NCBI RefSeq assembly: GCF_000717915.1
Contig: NZ_JOCX01000031.1
Location: 1 to 64,000 of the forward strand
DNA from: Streptomyces sp. NRRL S-244
GTDB taxonomy: Bacteria; Actinomycetota; Actinomycetes; Streptomycetales; Streptomycetaceae
Reading direction: 5' to 3'
DNA length: 64,000 nt
Part shown: positions 34,029 to 42,680 of the stretch, one piece after another
Numbering within the stretch: position 1 is the stretch's first letter
Layout: each line of letters opens with the position of its first letter
Notes under the pieces: model-generated
What the model was told of the DNA's origin: nothing
The model's input: the letters and a program-made list of their open reading frames with translations, nothing else
The model's database searches: none
Translations under genes and position numbers: made by a program

Positions 34029-35957
34029 TCACAGATGGCGACGTCGCTGCGCGGCTTGCCGGTCGTACTCTTCGCGGGCCGCGGCCGCGGACTTGCGTGT
34101 CGCGGTCTCGGCCACAGGAACATCCCACCACGCCTGTGCCGGGGGCGGGCCCGACACAGTGTCGGGTGTTCGGGTCTGTGCGTAGACACATGTGGGACGG
34201 TCCGCCGCACGCGCTTCCGCGAGGGCTTTCCGCAGGTCACCGATGGTGCGGGTGCGGATCACCGCCATTCCGAGGGAGGCCGCGTTCGCCGCGAGGTCCA
34301 GCGGCAGCGGCGCGCCGGTGTACGAACCGTCGTCCGCCCGGAAGCGGTAGGCGGTCCCGAAGCCCTCCGCGCCCACGGCCCCGGAGAGGCCGCCGATGGA
34401 GGCGTATCCGTGGTTGTCGAGGATCACCACCTTGATCGGGACGCCCTCCTGCACGGCCGTGACGAGCTCGGTCGGGTTCATCAGGTACGTCCCGTCGCCG
34501 ACCAGCGCCCACACCGGGCGCCCGGGGGCGGCGAGCGCGACCCCGATCGCGGCCGGGATCTCGTAGCCCATGCAGGAGTACCCGTACTCCACGTGGTACT
34601 GGTCGGCCGAGCGGGCCCGCCACAGCTTGTGCAGGTCCCCGGGGAGGGAGCCGGCGGCGTTGATCAGGATGTCCTCGGCGCCGACGACCGCGTCGAGCAG
34701 CCCGAGCACCTGTGCCTGCGTCGGGGCGGCGTCCTCGTCGGGAGCCGCGCAGGCCCGGTCGACCAGCAGCTCCCAGCCGCTTTTCTTTTCTTTGTACGCC
34801 GTCTCGTACCCGGGGTCCACGCGGTACCCGGCAGCCGCGGCCCGGAGGTCTTCCAGGCCCACTCGCGCATCGCAGACCACCGGCTGACCGGCGAGCTTGT
34901 GGGCGTCGTACGGGTCGAGGTTGAGCCCGAGGAAGCGGACGGCGGGATTCTGGAACAGGGTCCCCGAGGCGGTGGTGAAGTCGGTGAGCCGGGTCCCGGC
35001 GGCGATGACCAGGTCGGCGCCGCGGGCCAGCCCGTCGGCGGTGGCCGTGCCGGTGTGCCCGATGCCGCCGACATCGGCGGGGTGGTCGTACGGGAGCGCC
35101 CCCTTGCCCGCCTGCGTGCAGGCGACCGGGATCCCGGTCGCCTCGGCGAACTCCGCCAGCGCGGTCTGGGCCGCGCTGTGCCGGATCCCGCCGCCGGCGA
35201 CGATCAGCGGGCGCGCGGAGCCCCGTACGGCTTCGGCGGCCCGCGCGAGCTCGTCCCGGTCGGGCCGGGGCCGGCGTACGGCCCACACGCGCTCGGCGAA
35301 GAACTCGGGCGGCCACTCGTACGCCTCGGCCTGGACGTCCTGCGGCAGCGCCAGGGTCACCGCGCCGGTCTGCACGGGGTCGGTGAGGACCCGCATCGCC
35401 TGGAGGGCGGCCGGGATCAGGGCCTCGGGCCGGGTGATCCGGTCGAAGTGGCGGGAGACGGGCCGGAGCGTGTCGTTGACGGAGATGTCGCCCGCGTAGG
35501 GCACCTCCAGCTGCTGGAGGACGGGATCGGCGGGCCGGGTGGCGAAGGTGTCGCCGGGCAGGAGGAGTACGGGAATCCGGTTGATGGTGGCGAGGGCGGC
35601 CCCGGTGACGAGGTTGGTGGCGCCGGGCCCGATCGAGGTGGTGACGGCGTGGGCCGAGAGCCGCCCGCACTGGCGGGCGTACCCGACGGCGGCGTGCACC
35701 ATGGCCTGCTCGTTGCGCCCCTGGAGGAACGGCATTCCGCCAGGGGCCCCGCCCGGCGCCCCGCCCGGCATCCCGCCAGGCCCCCTGCCAGCCGCCCCAC
35801 CCGGTCCGCTCTCCAGCAGGGCCTGCCCGATGCCGGCGACGTTCCCGTGCCCGAAGATCCCCCAGGTGGCGGCGATCAGCCGCTGCCTGCGCCCGTCGCG
35901 TTCGGTGTACTGGGCGGCCAGGAACCGTACGAGGGCCTGGGCCACGGTGAGCCTCAT
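34029..35957 (-). CDS. iolD: 3D-(3,5/4)-trihydroxycyclohexane-1,2-dione hydrolase
   Basis: Predicted 642-residue thiamine-diphosphate enzyme that opens the diketone ring to 5-deoxyglucuronate in inositol breakdown. It has the TPP-family order: GIFGHGNVAGIGQAL near residue 33, GRNEQAMVHAAVGYARQ (catalytic Glu), and the TPP/Mg motif GDGTYLMNPTELVTA near 500. A Gly/Pro-rich collagen-like insert lies at about 51-75, just before the conserved FLQGRNEQ, where the family has a short loop. The ATG at 35957 overlaps the iolB stop. C-terminal residues are Arg/Ala-rich. Otherwise full length. Confidence 0.94.
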   Translation of the reverse strand: MRLTVAQALVRFLAAQYTERDGRRQRLIAATWGIFGHGNVAGIGQALLESGPGGAAGRGPGGMPGGAPGGAPGGMPFLQGRNEQAMVHAAVGYARQCGRLSAHAVTTSIGPGATNLVTGAALATINRIPVLLLPGDTFATRPADPVLQQLEVPYAGDISVNDTLRPVSRHFDRITRPEALIPAALQAMRVLTDPVQTGAVTLALPQDVQAEAYEWPPEFFAERVWAVRRPRPDRDELARAAEAVRGSARPLIVAGGGIRHSAAQTALAEFAEATGIPVACTQAGKGALPYDHPADVGGIGHTGTATADGLARGADLVIAAGTRLTDFTTASGTLFQNPAVRFLGLNLDPYDAHKLAGQPVVCDARVGLEDLRAAAAGYRVDPGYETAYKEKKSGWELLVDRACAAPDEDAAPTQAQVLGLLDAVVGAEDILINAAGSLPGDLHKLWRARSADQYHVEYGYSCMGYEIPAAIGVALAAPGRPVWALVGDGTYLMNPTELVTAVQEGVPIKVVILDNHGYASIGGLSGAVGAEGFGTAYRFRADDGSYTGAPLPLDLAANAASLGMAVIRTRTIGDLRKALAEARAADRPTCVYAQTRTPDTVSGPPPAQAWWDVPVAETATRKSAAAAREEYDRQAAQRRRHL

Positions 35958-36835
35958 CGGGTCTCGTCCTCCGCTCGGTAGAAGGGCAGCCGGGGGTCGG
36001 CGTCCTGGCCGGACCAGGTGTCCCGGATCCAGGCGTGGTCGGGGTGGTCCCGGATCAGCCACTCGCGGGGCTGCCCCGGGGGGCCTGCCATGACGTTGAG
36101 GTAGTACATGTCGTGCCCGGGAGCCGCGATGGACGGCCCGTGCCAGCCGTCCGGGATGAGCACCGCGTCCCCGGTCCTCACCTCGGTGAGGATGTCGGTC
36201 TTCCCGGCGGGGGACGGGGTGACACGCTGGTAGCCGAGGCCGGGGGTGTCGTCGCCGTCCGGGCCGCCGCGGTGCGGGGCGATCTCGAAGTAGTAGACCT
36301 CTTCCAGGCGGGACTCGTCGCCGGGATGGAACTCGTCGTGCTTGTGGGGCGGGTACGAGGACCAGTTCCCGCCGGGGGTGAGCACCTCGACGGCGATCAG
36401 GCGGTCGCAGTCGAAGACGTCGGCGGCGGCGAAGTTGTTGACCTGGCGCGTGCAGTGGCCGGCTCCGCGGATCTCCACGGGGACGCCCCGGGCGGGCCCG
36501 TACCGGGCGGGCAGGATCCGTTCGCACCGCGCCCCGACGAGCGCGAACCGCCCTCCGGCGGCGGACCCGATCACGGCCTGCCCGTCCCGGGGCAGGTACG
36601 CGAAGTCGCTCACCCCGCTGAACACGCTCTCCCGCCCGCGCAGTTCGAACACCTCCGGCCCCGCCGGCTCTTGTGGCCGGGGAACCTGCTCCACGCAGCG
36701 GACCACGCACGCCCCGGCCAGCGGGAGGACGATCCACTCCCGGTCCCCGCACGCGTGCGTGTGCGCCTCACCCGGTTCGAGCTCCAGCACCCGCAGCGCC
36801 GTGAACTCCATCTCGTGCGATCCGGTCACCTTCAC
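35954..36835 (-). CDS. iolB: 5-deoxy-glucuronate isomerase
   Basis: Predicted 293-residue cupin-fold enzyme that isomerises 5-deoxyglucuronate to 2-deoxy-5-keto-gluconate. Signature segments are NWSSYPPHKHDEF (metal His), EEVYYFEIAPHRGG and DGWHGPSIAAPGHDMYYLNVMAG. The GTG start at 36835 overlaps the iolC stop (GTGA) and the stop overlaps the iolD ATG (ATGA), so iolC, iolB and iolD are translationally chained. Length agrees with the family. Confidence 0.95.
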   Translation of the reverse strand: MKVTGSHEMEFTALRVLELEPGEAHTHACGDREWIVLPLAGACVVRCVEQVPRPQEPAGPEVFELRGRESVFSGVSDFAYLPRDGQAVIGSAAGGRFALVGARCERILPARYGPARGVPVEIRGAGHCTRQVNNFAAADVFDCDRLIAVEVLTPGGNWSSYPPHKHDEFHPGDESRLEEVYYFEIAPHRGGPDGDDTPGLGYQRVTPSPAGKTDILTEVRTGDAVLIPDGWHGPSIAAPGHDMYYLNVMAGPPGQPREWLIRDHPDHAWIRDTWSGQDADPRLPFYRAEDETR

Positions 36836-37782
36836 GACTCCAGCACCTCCTCCACCTCCTTGGCGTACGGCATCGCCGCCGAGCACGCCAGCCTCGAAGC
36901 CACGATCGCCCCCGCCGCGTTGGCGAACCGGAGCACCCGCTCCAGGTCCCACCCCGCCAGCAGCCCGTGGCACAGCGCGCCCCCGAACGCGTCCCCGGCC
37001 CCCAGCCCGTTCACCACGTCGACCGGAACCGCCGGGGCCTGCACCACCGTTCCGTCCCGCCGCATCGCCAGTACCCCTTCCGGCCCCCGTTTCACCACCG
37101 CCAGCTCCACGCCGGCCGCCAGCAGCGCCCGCGCCGCGGCCCGCGGTTCGGACTCGCCGGTCGCGATCTCGCATTCCTGTACGTTCCCGACCGCCACCGT
37201 GGCGAGGCCCAGCGCCTGTGCGTACGCCTCGCCCGGCTCCCCCTCCCACAGCATCGGCCGCCAGTCGAGGTCGAAGACCGTGATCCCGGACTTCGCGCGC
37301 GCCTCCAGCGCGGCGAGGGTCGCGGACCGGCTCGGCTGCGCGCTCAGTCCCGTCCCCGTCATCCAGAACACCCGCGCGGCCCGTACCGCCGCCAGGTCCA
37401 GCTCCTCCGGCTCGATCTCCAGGTCGGGGGCCTTCGGCAGCCGGTAGAAGTACAGCGGGAAATCGTCCGGCGGGAAGATCTCGCAGAACGTCAGCGGGGT
37501 CGGATACCCCGCCACTTCCCCCGCCCACCGGTCGTCCACCCCGAATCCCCGCAGCTCAGCCCGTAGATAGGCGCCGAAGGGGTCCGCTCCGGTCCGGGTG
37601 ATCACCGCCACCCGGCGGCCCAGCCGGGCCGCCGCGACGGCGACGTTGGCGGGCGAGCCGCCCAGGAACTTCCCGAAGGTGTCCGCTTCCGCCAGCGGTA
37701 CACCCGTTGTCAGCGGGTAGAGATCCACCCCGATCCGCCCCATGGTGATCACGTCGAACGCGACATCGTCCGCGGTCGTCAC
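36832..37782 (-). CDS. iolC: 5-dehydro-2-deoxygluconokinase (PfkB family)
   Basis: Predicted 316-residue ribokinase-family enzyme that phosphorylates 2-deoxy-5-keto-gluconate. The PfkB N-terminal GG motif is in KFLGGSPANVAVAAARLG. The C-terminal catalytic motif is DVVNGLGAGDAFGGALCHGLL, with the Asp base. GRIGVDLYPLTTGVPL matches IolC. The GTG at 37782 is chosen because GGAGG lies eight bases upstream; an in-frame GTG at 37797 lacks this. It is the first gene of the leftward operon, 41 bp from the divergent iolE start. Confidence 0.95.
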   Translation of the reverse strand: MTTADDVAFDVITMGRIGVDLYPLTTGVPLAEADTFGKFLGGSPANVAVAAARLGRRVAVITRTGADPFGAYLRAELRGFGVDDRWAGEVAGYPTPLTFCEIFPPDDFPLYFYRLPKAPDLEIEPEELDLAAVRAARVFWMTGTGLSAQPSRSATLAALEARAKSGITVFDLDWRPMLWEGEPGEAYAQALGLATVAVGNVQECEIATGESEPRAAARALLAAGVELAVVKRGPEGVLAMRRDGTVVQAPAVPVDVVNGLGAGDAFGGALCHGLLAGWDLERVLRFANAAGAIVASRLACSAAMPYAKEVEEVLES

Positions 37783-37823
37783 AGGCAGTCCTCCCACTCG
37801 TCTCGCACCCTAAGGTGGCCGTC
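37783..37823. promoter_or_regulatory. 41-bp divergent iolC/iolE promoter region with overlapping -10-like elements
   Basis: CACCCTAAGGTG (37806-37817) is near-palindromic. TAAGGT (37811-37816) is a -10-like hexamer rightwards, and TAGGGT (complement of 37807-37812) is one leftwards. The rightward start of transcription would fall at or just before the iolE ATG. No clear -35 was seen. Confidence 0.4.
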
Positions 37824-38738
37824 ATGACGTCCTCCCCCACCGCGTTGACCCGTATCCGCATCGGTTCGGCTCCGGACTCCTGGGGTGTCTGGTTCCCCGA
37901 CGATCCGCTCCAGATCCCGTGGGAGCGGTTCCTCGACGAGGTCGCCGACTCCGGGTACGAGTGGATCGAGCTCGGCCCGTACGGCTACCTGCCCACCGAC
38001 CCCGCCCGCCTCGCGGAGGAGACCGCCGGACGGGGCCTGCGCGTCAGTGCCGGCACCGTCTTCACCGGACTCCATCACGGGCCCGCCGTCTGGGAGCAGA
38101 CCTGGGAGCACGTGTCGCGGATCGCGGCGCTCACCCAGGCCATGGGCGCGGGCCACCTCGTCGTCATCCCGTCCTTCTGGCGCGACGACAAGACCGGCAA
38201 GGTGCTGGAGGACCGCACCCTCACCCCCGCGCAATGGCGTGAACTGACCACGCAGACCGAGCGCCTGGGCCGCGAGGTGCGGGACCGGTACGGGCTGCGG
38301 ATCGTCGTCCACCCGCATGCCGACACGCACATCGACACCCCTTCGAGCGTGGCCCGCTTCCTGGACGCCACCGACCCGGACCTGGTCTCCCTGTGCCTGG
38401 ACACCGGTCACTACGCCTACTGCGGCGGCGACAGCGTCCAGGCCATCGAGACCTTCGCCGAGCGGATCGGCTACCTCCACCTCAAGCAGGTCGACCCGCG
38501 GATCCTCGCCGAAGTCCTCGCGGAGCAGCTGCCCTTCGGGCCGGCCGTCGGGCGCGGGGTGATGTGCGAGCCTCCGTCGGGGGTGCCCGCGCTGGAGCCC
38601 GTCCTCGCAGCCGCCCAGCGGCTCGGCGTGGACCTCTTCGCCATCGTGGAGCAGGACATGTACCCGTGCCCGCCCGACCGGCCGCTGCCGATCGCCCGCC
38701 GCACCCGCGCCTACCTGCGCTCCTGCGGCGCCCGCTGA
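37824..38738 (+). CDS. iolE: IolE-like inosose dehydratase / sugar phosphate isomerase-epimerase family
   Basis: Predicted 304-residue TIM-barrel protein of the xylose-isomerase-like superfamily. [18 protein letters not shown] at the start, [37 protein letters not shown] and YLHLKQVDP are the metal-binding and substrate segments found in IolE, which dehydrates scyllo-inosose to the diketone used by IolD. The ATG at 37824 is chosen over the GTG at 37815. AAGGTGG upstream may serve as ribosome site or promoter element. It sits divergent to iolC and 20 bp upstream of the dehydrogenase gene, so it fits the pathway. IolI-type inosose isomerase activity cannot be excluded. Confidence 0.88.
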   Translation: MTSSPTALTRIRIGSAPDSWGVWFPDDPLQIPWERFLDEVADSGYEWIELGPYGYLPTDPARLAEETAGRGLRVSAGTVFTGLHHGPAVWEQTWEHVSRIAALTQAMGAGHLVVIPSFWRDDKTGKVLEDRTLTPAQWRELTTQTERLGREVRDRYGLRIVVHPHADTHIDTPSSVARFLDATDPDLVSLCLDTGHYAYCGGDSVQAIETFAERIGYLHLKQVDPRILAEVLAEQLPFGPAVGRGVMCEPPSGVPALEPVLAAAQRLGVDLFAIVEQDMYPCPPDRPLPIARRTRAYLRSCGAR

Positions 38739-38758
38739 CTCCCCGGAGGGAACACGAC

Positions 38759-39769
38759 ATGAGCACGCTGGGCATCGCCGTCATCGGGACGGGGAAGATG
38801 GGCGCCGACCATGTCCGCCGGATCGGGCGGACGGTGGGTGGGGCCCGGGTGGTGGCCGTGGCCGATCCGGACGGGGACCGGGTGAAGGCGGTCGCGGCGG
38901 ATCTGGACGGCGCGAGCGCGCACACGGATCCGGCGGCGGCGATGGACGCTCCGGGAGTCCAGGCCGTACTGATCGCCTCCCCGGGGCCCGCCCACGAGGA
39001 GGCGATCCTGCACGCCCTGGGGCGGGAGTTGCCGGTGCTGTGCGAGAAGCCGCTGACCCCGGATCCGGCCGGGGCGCTGCGGGTGATGGAGGCGGAGCAG
39101 CGGCTGGGCCGGCGCCTGGTGCAGGTGGGGTTCATGCGGCGGTTCGACGCCGAGTACGAGCGGCTGAAGGAGCTGCTGGACGCGGGCGGGATCGGCCGGC
39201 CGCTGTTCCTGCACTGCCGGCACCGCAATGCCTCCTCGCCCTCCTTCTTCACCAGCGACATGCTGATCACCGACTCCGTCGTGCACGAGGTCGACGCGGC
39301 GCGCTGGCTGCTCGGGCAGGAGATCACGGCCGTGTCCGTACTCTCCCCGACGCCGAGCTCGGCGGCCCCCGAGGGGCTGCGCGATCCCCGGCTGGTCCTG
39401 CTGGAGACCGCGGGCGGGGCCATCGTCGACGTGGAGATCTTCGTCAACTGCGGCTTCGGCTACGAGGTCCGGTGCGAGGCGGTCGGCGAGTCCGGCAGCG
39501 CCCAGATCGGTGAGGGCCAGGCGATGGTCGTCCGGTCCGCGGGCCGCAGCTCCGGCGAGATCGCGCAGGATTTCACCGTGCGCTTCGCCGACGCGTACGA
39601 CCGCCAGCTGCGGCGCTGGGTGGCCGCGGCCGCGCAGGGCCGGGTGGCCGGGCCCGACGCCTGGGACGGCTACGCGGCGGCCGCCGTCTCCGCGGCGGGG
39701 CTCGCCGCCGCGCACAGCGGCGTACGGACCCCGGTGGAGCTGGTGGAGCGCCCCGCCCTCTACCGCTGA
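38759..39769 (+). CDS. iolG: Inositol 2-dehydrogenase-like Gfo/Idh/MocA oxidoreductase
   Basis: Predicted 336-residue NAD(P)-dependent dehydrogenase. The N-terminal Rossmann fold has [28 protein letters not shown] gives the catalytic Lys, and the C-terminal half has [15 protein letters not shown], where Asp and His are the substrate residues of inositol dehydrogenases. It probably oxidises myo-inositol to scyllo-inosose, the entry step. CGGAGGG (38743-38749) precedes the ATG by nine bases. It follows iolE by 20 bp in the rightward operon. Other polyols are possible substrates. Confidence 0.9.
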   Translation: MSTLGIAVIGTGKMGADHVRRIGRTVGGARVVAVADPDGDRVKAVAADLDGASAHTDPAAAMDAPGVQAVLIASPGPAHEEAILHALGRELPVLCEKPLTPDPAGALRVMEAEQRLGRRLVQVGFMRRFDAEYERLKELLDAGGIGRPLFLHCRHRNASSPSFFTSDMLITDSVVHEVDAARWLLGQEITAVSVLSPTPSSAAPEGLRDPRLVLLETAGGAIVDVEIFVNCGFGYEVRCEAVGESGSAQIGEGQAMVVRSAGRSSGEIAQDFTVRFADAYDRQLRRWVAAAAQGRVAGPDAWDGYAAAAVSAAGLAAAHSGVRTPVELVERPALYR

Positions 39770-39801
39770 ACCCTCCTCCCTCTCCTTCCCGTTGTGGCGC
39801 A

Positions 39802-39860
39802 TGTGTCACAGGCGTCGCCGTTGTGTCACGCATATCCCCATTACGCGGGTATTTCGTCAC
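39802..39860. promoter_or_regulatory. Helically phased GTCAC direct repeats upstream of the BldC-like gene
   Basis: TGTGTCAC occurs at 39802-39809 and 39822-39829, exactly 20 bp apart. A third GTCAC at 39856-39860 lies 31 bp further. The spacing of two and three helical turns places them on one DNA face. They lie 140-200 bp before the small MerR-like gene. Confidence 0.5.
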
Positions 39861-39999
39861 AGCCGGTCCACAAGGCCTCTCACGCCTTCCCCCTCTGTCG
39901 TTCTCCGGGCACAACCCGAGTGATCGTCACTGTCCACGCGTCGGCTCCCCCGACGGCCCTCCCGGCCGGCCCCGCCCCGTGGACAAGGAGGTGTCGTGG

Positions 40000-40200
40000 A
40001 TGAGCGACCGACAGCTGTGGTCGTACAAGGAGATCGCCGCCCATATCCGGGTCCAGCCGGACACGGTGCGCTCGTACCGCAAGCACGGGCTGCTCCCCGC
40101 TCCCGACCAGGTGGAAGGCGGCAAGCCCTACTGGTACGCCGACACCATCCGCACCTGGGTCGCCCGCCGCCCCGGCAACCGGGGCCGCCGCGAGGACTGA
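40000..40200 (+). CDS. Small lone MerR-type DNA-binding protein, BldC-like
   Basis: Predicted 66-residue protein made of a single winged helix-turn-helix: SYKEIAAHIRVQPDTVRSYRKHGLLPAP, then GKPYWYADTIRTWVARRPG. There is no dimerisation or effector domain. Size and layout resemble BldC of Streptomyces (68 residues), which binds direct repeats cooperatively. The sequence is not that of BldC itself. AAGGAG (39985-39990) precedes the ATG by nine bases. Phased direct repeats lie upstream, so autoregulation is possible. A long hairpin follows the stop. Confidence 0.85.
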   Translation: MSDRQLWSYKEIAAHIRVQPDTVRSYRKHGLLPAPDQVEGGKPYWYADTIRTWVARRPGNRGRRED

Positions 40201-40204
40201 CCCC

Positions 40205-40245
40205 GGCCGGGCCCCGGCGCCGGCCGTAGCCGCCGGGGCCCGGCC
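40205..40245. terminator. Strong bidirectional hairpin
   Basis: Perfect 15-bp stem, 40205-40219 with 40231-40245, 11-base loop. It lies between the convergent BldC-like and MMPL genes. Confidence 0.87.
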
Positions 40246-40263
40246 TGACCCGCGGGCGAACCG

Positions 40264-42549
40264 CTAGCGGCTGCCCGCCGGTATGCGGTCCGGCTCGGGG
40301 GCGTCCCCCGGCGCCTCCCCTGCCGTCTTCGGCGGCGCCGTCGGCGCGGACTCCCCTTCGCTCAGCCCGAACCGCTCGTGCAGTCGCCGCAGCGGGCCCG
40401 GCGCCCACCAGGTGGCCCTCCCCGTCAGCTTCATGACCGCCGGCACCAGCAGGCTCCGTACGACCAGCGCGTCCATCAGCACGGCCAGCGCGATCCCGAG
40501 CCCCAGCATCTTGGTGTTGGTCACCCTGGAGCTGCCGATGGCCACCATCACCACCGCCAGGATCACGGCCGCCGCGGTGATCAGCCCGCCCGTGCGGACC
40601 AGTCCGGTGCGCACCGCCCCCTCGTGGTCCCCGGTCCGCTCGTACTCCTCCTTGATGCGGGATATGAGGAACACCCCGTAGTCCATGGAGAGTCCGAAGG
40701 CGATGCAGAACATCAGCACGGGCAGGGTGGTCTCGATGTCCCCGGTGGAGGTGAAGGAGAGCGGCCCGGAGAGGTGACCGTCCTGGAAGACCCACACCAC
40801 CGCCCCGAACATCGCCGTCAGGCTCAGTGCGTTGAGCAGGACCGCCTGGACGGGTATCAGCACGCTTCCGGTGAGCAGGAAGACCAGCAGGAGCGTGGCC
40901 AGGACCACCAGGGCCAGCGCGGCCGGCAGTTTCTCCGATATCGCCTTCTGGGCGTCGACGAGGACGGCCGCCTGTCCGGTCACCGCGGTGTCGAACGGGG
41001 CGTCCACCTTCCGCACCTCCCCGACGAGGTCCTGGGCCCGCTGCCCCACCGGCTCGCCGTCGGTGACCACCGAGATGTACGCGTATCCCGGCCGGGATCC
41101 GGAGCTCACCGGCCCGTCCACCCGCACGCCGGGCAGGGCGGCCAGCCGGTCCCGGTAGGCGGCGAGGTCGGCGGGACCGGCCGCGCCCTCGGCCAGCACG
41201 GTCAGCCCGGCGCCGGGGCTGCCCGGGAAGCCGTCGCGGATCTGCTGCTGGACCAGGTGGGAGGCGGCCGTCTCCGGCAGCTGCCGGTCGTCCACGCTGC
41301 CGAACTTCACCCCGAGGAAGGGCAGTCCCAGCAGCAGCAGCCCGGCCGTGGTGGCGATGGCGAACACCGGGGCCCGGCGCATCACCAGCGCGGTCGTCCA
41401 CGCCCAGCCCCGCCCGGCCTCGGCCCCGGCGGCCGCGCCCGGCGTCCCGGCGCCCGCCCCGGGCCGGTTGCGCCGCCACAGTCTCCGCAGGTCGAGGGAG
41501 TTGACCCGCTCCCCGAGGAGCACCAGCGCCGCCGGCAGGAGGATGAGGGCGGCGGCCGCCGCGAGCAGGACCACCGCGACCCCGGCATAGGCGAAGGAGC
41601 GCAGGAAGTACATCGGGAAGAACAGCATCGCCGAGAGCGAGACGGCCACGGTCAGCGCCGAGAACAGCACCGTGCGCCCGGCGGTGCGCAAGGTGGCCCC
41701 CACGGCCGCCGCCGGATCCCGCCCGGCGGCGAGCTCCTCGCGGAACCTCCGCACGATGAACAGGGCGTAGTCGATGGCGAGTCCGAGGCCGAGCGCGGTG
41801 GTCAGGTTCTGGGCGAAGACGGAGACGTCGGTGAACTCGGTGAGGCCGCGCAGCACGGCATTGGTGCCGAGGATGGCGACGATGCCCACGCCCAGCGGCA
41901 GCAGCGCGGCCACGGCGCTGCCGAAGACGAGGACGAGCAGGACGAGGGTCACCGGCAGGGCGATCACCTCGGCGCGCAGCAGGTCCTCCTGGATGGTGGT
42001 GGTCACCTCGCGCTGGACGGCGACCGGCCCCCCGAGGGAGACGTTCACCGGCCCGTGCCCGCCCCGGTAGTGCGGGGCGATCCGCTCCAGTACGGCGGCG
42101 CGGGTCTTCTCGTCGCCGAGCACCCGGGCGGCGATCAGGGCCTGCCGGCCGTCCTCGGAGCGCAGCGCGGGCAGGTGCGTGCGCCAGTACGAGCCGACCC
42201 CGGCCACCCCCTGTTCGGAGGCGAGTTGTGCGGTCAGCCGCTCGGCCTCGGCGGCGACGGCCGGATCGTCCACCCCGGACGCCCCCGGCCCGGCGGCGTC
42301 CACCAGCAGGAGCAGGTTGGGCTGGGAGCCCGGGAACTCGCGCTCCAGCACCTTGGCGGCGTAGGTGGACCGGGCGTCCGGGTCCTCCCAGCCGCCGCTG
42401 CCCATCCGGTCGGCGACGCCGCCTCCCGCGAGGACGGCCAGGGCCGTGACCACGAGGGCGAGCAGCAGTGAGAGCCGCGGCCGGGCCGTGACGAACCGGG
42501 TCCACCGTCCGCTCTCCCCAGACGACGGCGGTTTTTTGACTTCGGACAT
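40264..42549 (-). CDS. MMPL/RND-family membrane transporter
   Basis: Predicted 761-residue transporter of the MMPL (RND superfamily) type with about 12 membrane helices. One lies at the start, a large extracytoplasmic loop follows (about 50-180), then five helices, and the pattern repeats. NLTTALGLGLAIDYALFIVRRFREE and FCIAFGLSMDYGVFLISRIKEEYERTGD are the paired proton-relay helices. Actinobacterial members export lipids or lipophilic compounds using proton motive force. The ATG at 42549 follows AAGGGG (about 12 bases upstream); a GTG directly before it is possible. It is divergent from the TetR regulator, with operator palindromes between. The substrate is unknown. Confidence 0.9.
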   Translation of the reverse strand: MSEVKKPPSSGESGRWTRFVTARPRLSLLLALVVTALAVLAGGGVADRMGSGGWEDPDARSTYAAKVLEREFPGSQPNLLLLVDAAGPGASGVDDPAVAAEAERLTAQLASEQGVAGVGSYWRTHLPALRSEDGRQALIAARVLGDEKTRAAVLERIAPHYRGGHGPVNVSLGGPVAVQREVTTTIQEDLLRAEVIALPVTLVLLVLVFGSAVAALLPLGVGIVAILGTNAVLRGLTEFTDVSVFAQNLTTALGLGLAIDYALFIVRRFREELAAGRDPAAAVGATLRTAGRTVLFSALTVAVSLSAMLFFPMYFLRSFAYAGVAVVLLAAAAALILLPAALVLLGERVNSLDLRRLWRRNRPGAGAGTPGAAAGAEAGRGWAWTTALVMRRAPVFAIATTAGLLLLGLPFLGVKFGSVDDRQLPETAASHLVQQQIRDGFPGSPGAGLTVLAEGAAGPADLAAYRDRLAALPGVRVDGPVSSGSRPGYAYISVVTDGEPVGQRAQDLVGEVRKVDAPFDTAVTGQAAVLVDAQKAISEKLPAALALVVLATLLLVFLLTGSVLIPVQAVLLNALSLTAMFGAVVWVFQDGHLSGPLSFTSTGDIETTLPVLMFCIAFGLSMDYGVFLISRIKEEYERTGDHEGAVRTGLVRTGGLITAAAVILAVVMVAIGSSRVTNTKMLGLGIALAVLMDALVVRSLLVPAVMKLTGRATWWAPGPLRRLHERFGLSEGESAPTAPPKTAGEAPGDAPEPDRIPAGSR

Positions 42550-42606
42550 CACTCGGTGTCCCCTTCACCGTGATTGCCAGACAACTTAAGCTGGCAAACA
42601 CGAGCA

Positions 42607-42647
42607 GTCGCTCGCGTTTTCCAAGAATGCGAGCGACCTCTCGCATT
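42607..42647. promoter_or_regulatory. Overlapping palindromes, candidate TetR operator
   Basis: AATGCGAG (42626-42633) and CTCGCATT (42640-42647) form a 22-bp operator-like palindrome with six-base spacer. GTCGCTCGC (42607-42615) with GCGAGCGAC (42629-42637) form a second overlapping perfect inverted repeat. They lie in the 131-bp gap between the MMPL gene and its divergent regulator. Confidence 0.75.
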
Positions 42648-42680
42648 TGTCAATCACCCACGGGAAGCAGAGGACGGGAC

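Noticed and set aside
34029..36752. 907-codon version of IolD
   Set aside because: The extra N-terminus lies across iolB in another frame. The family start is at 35957.
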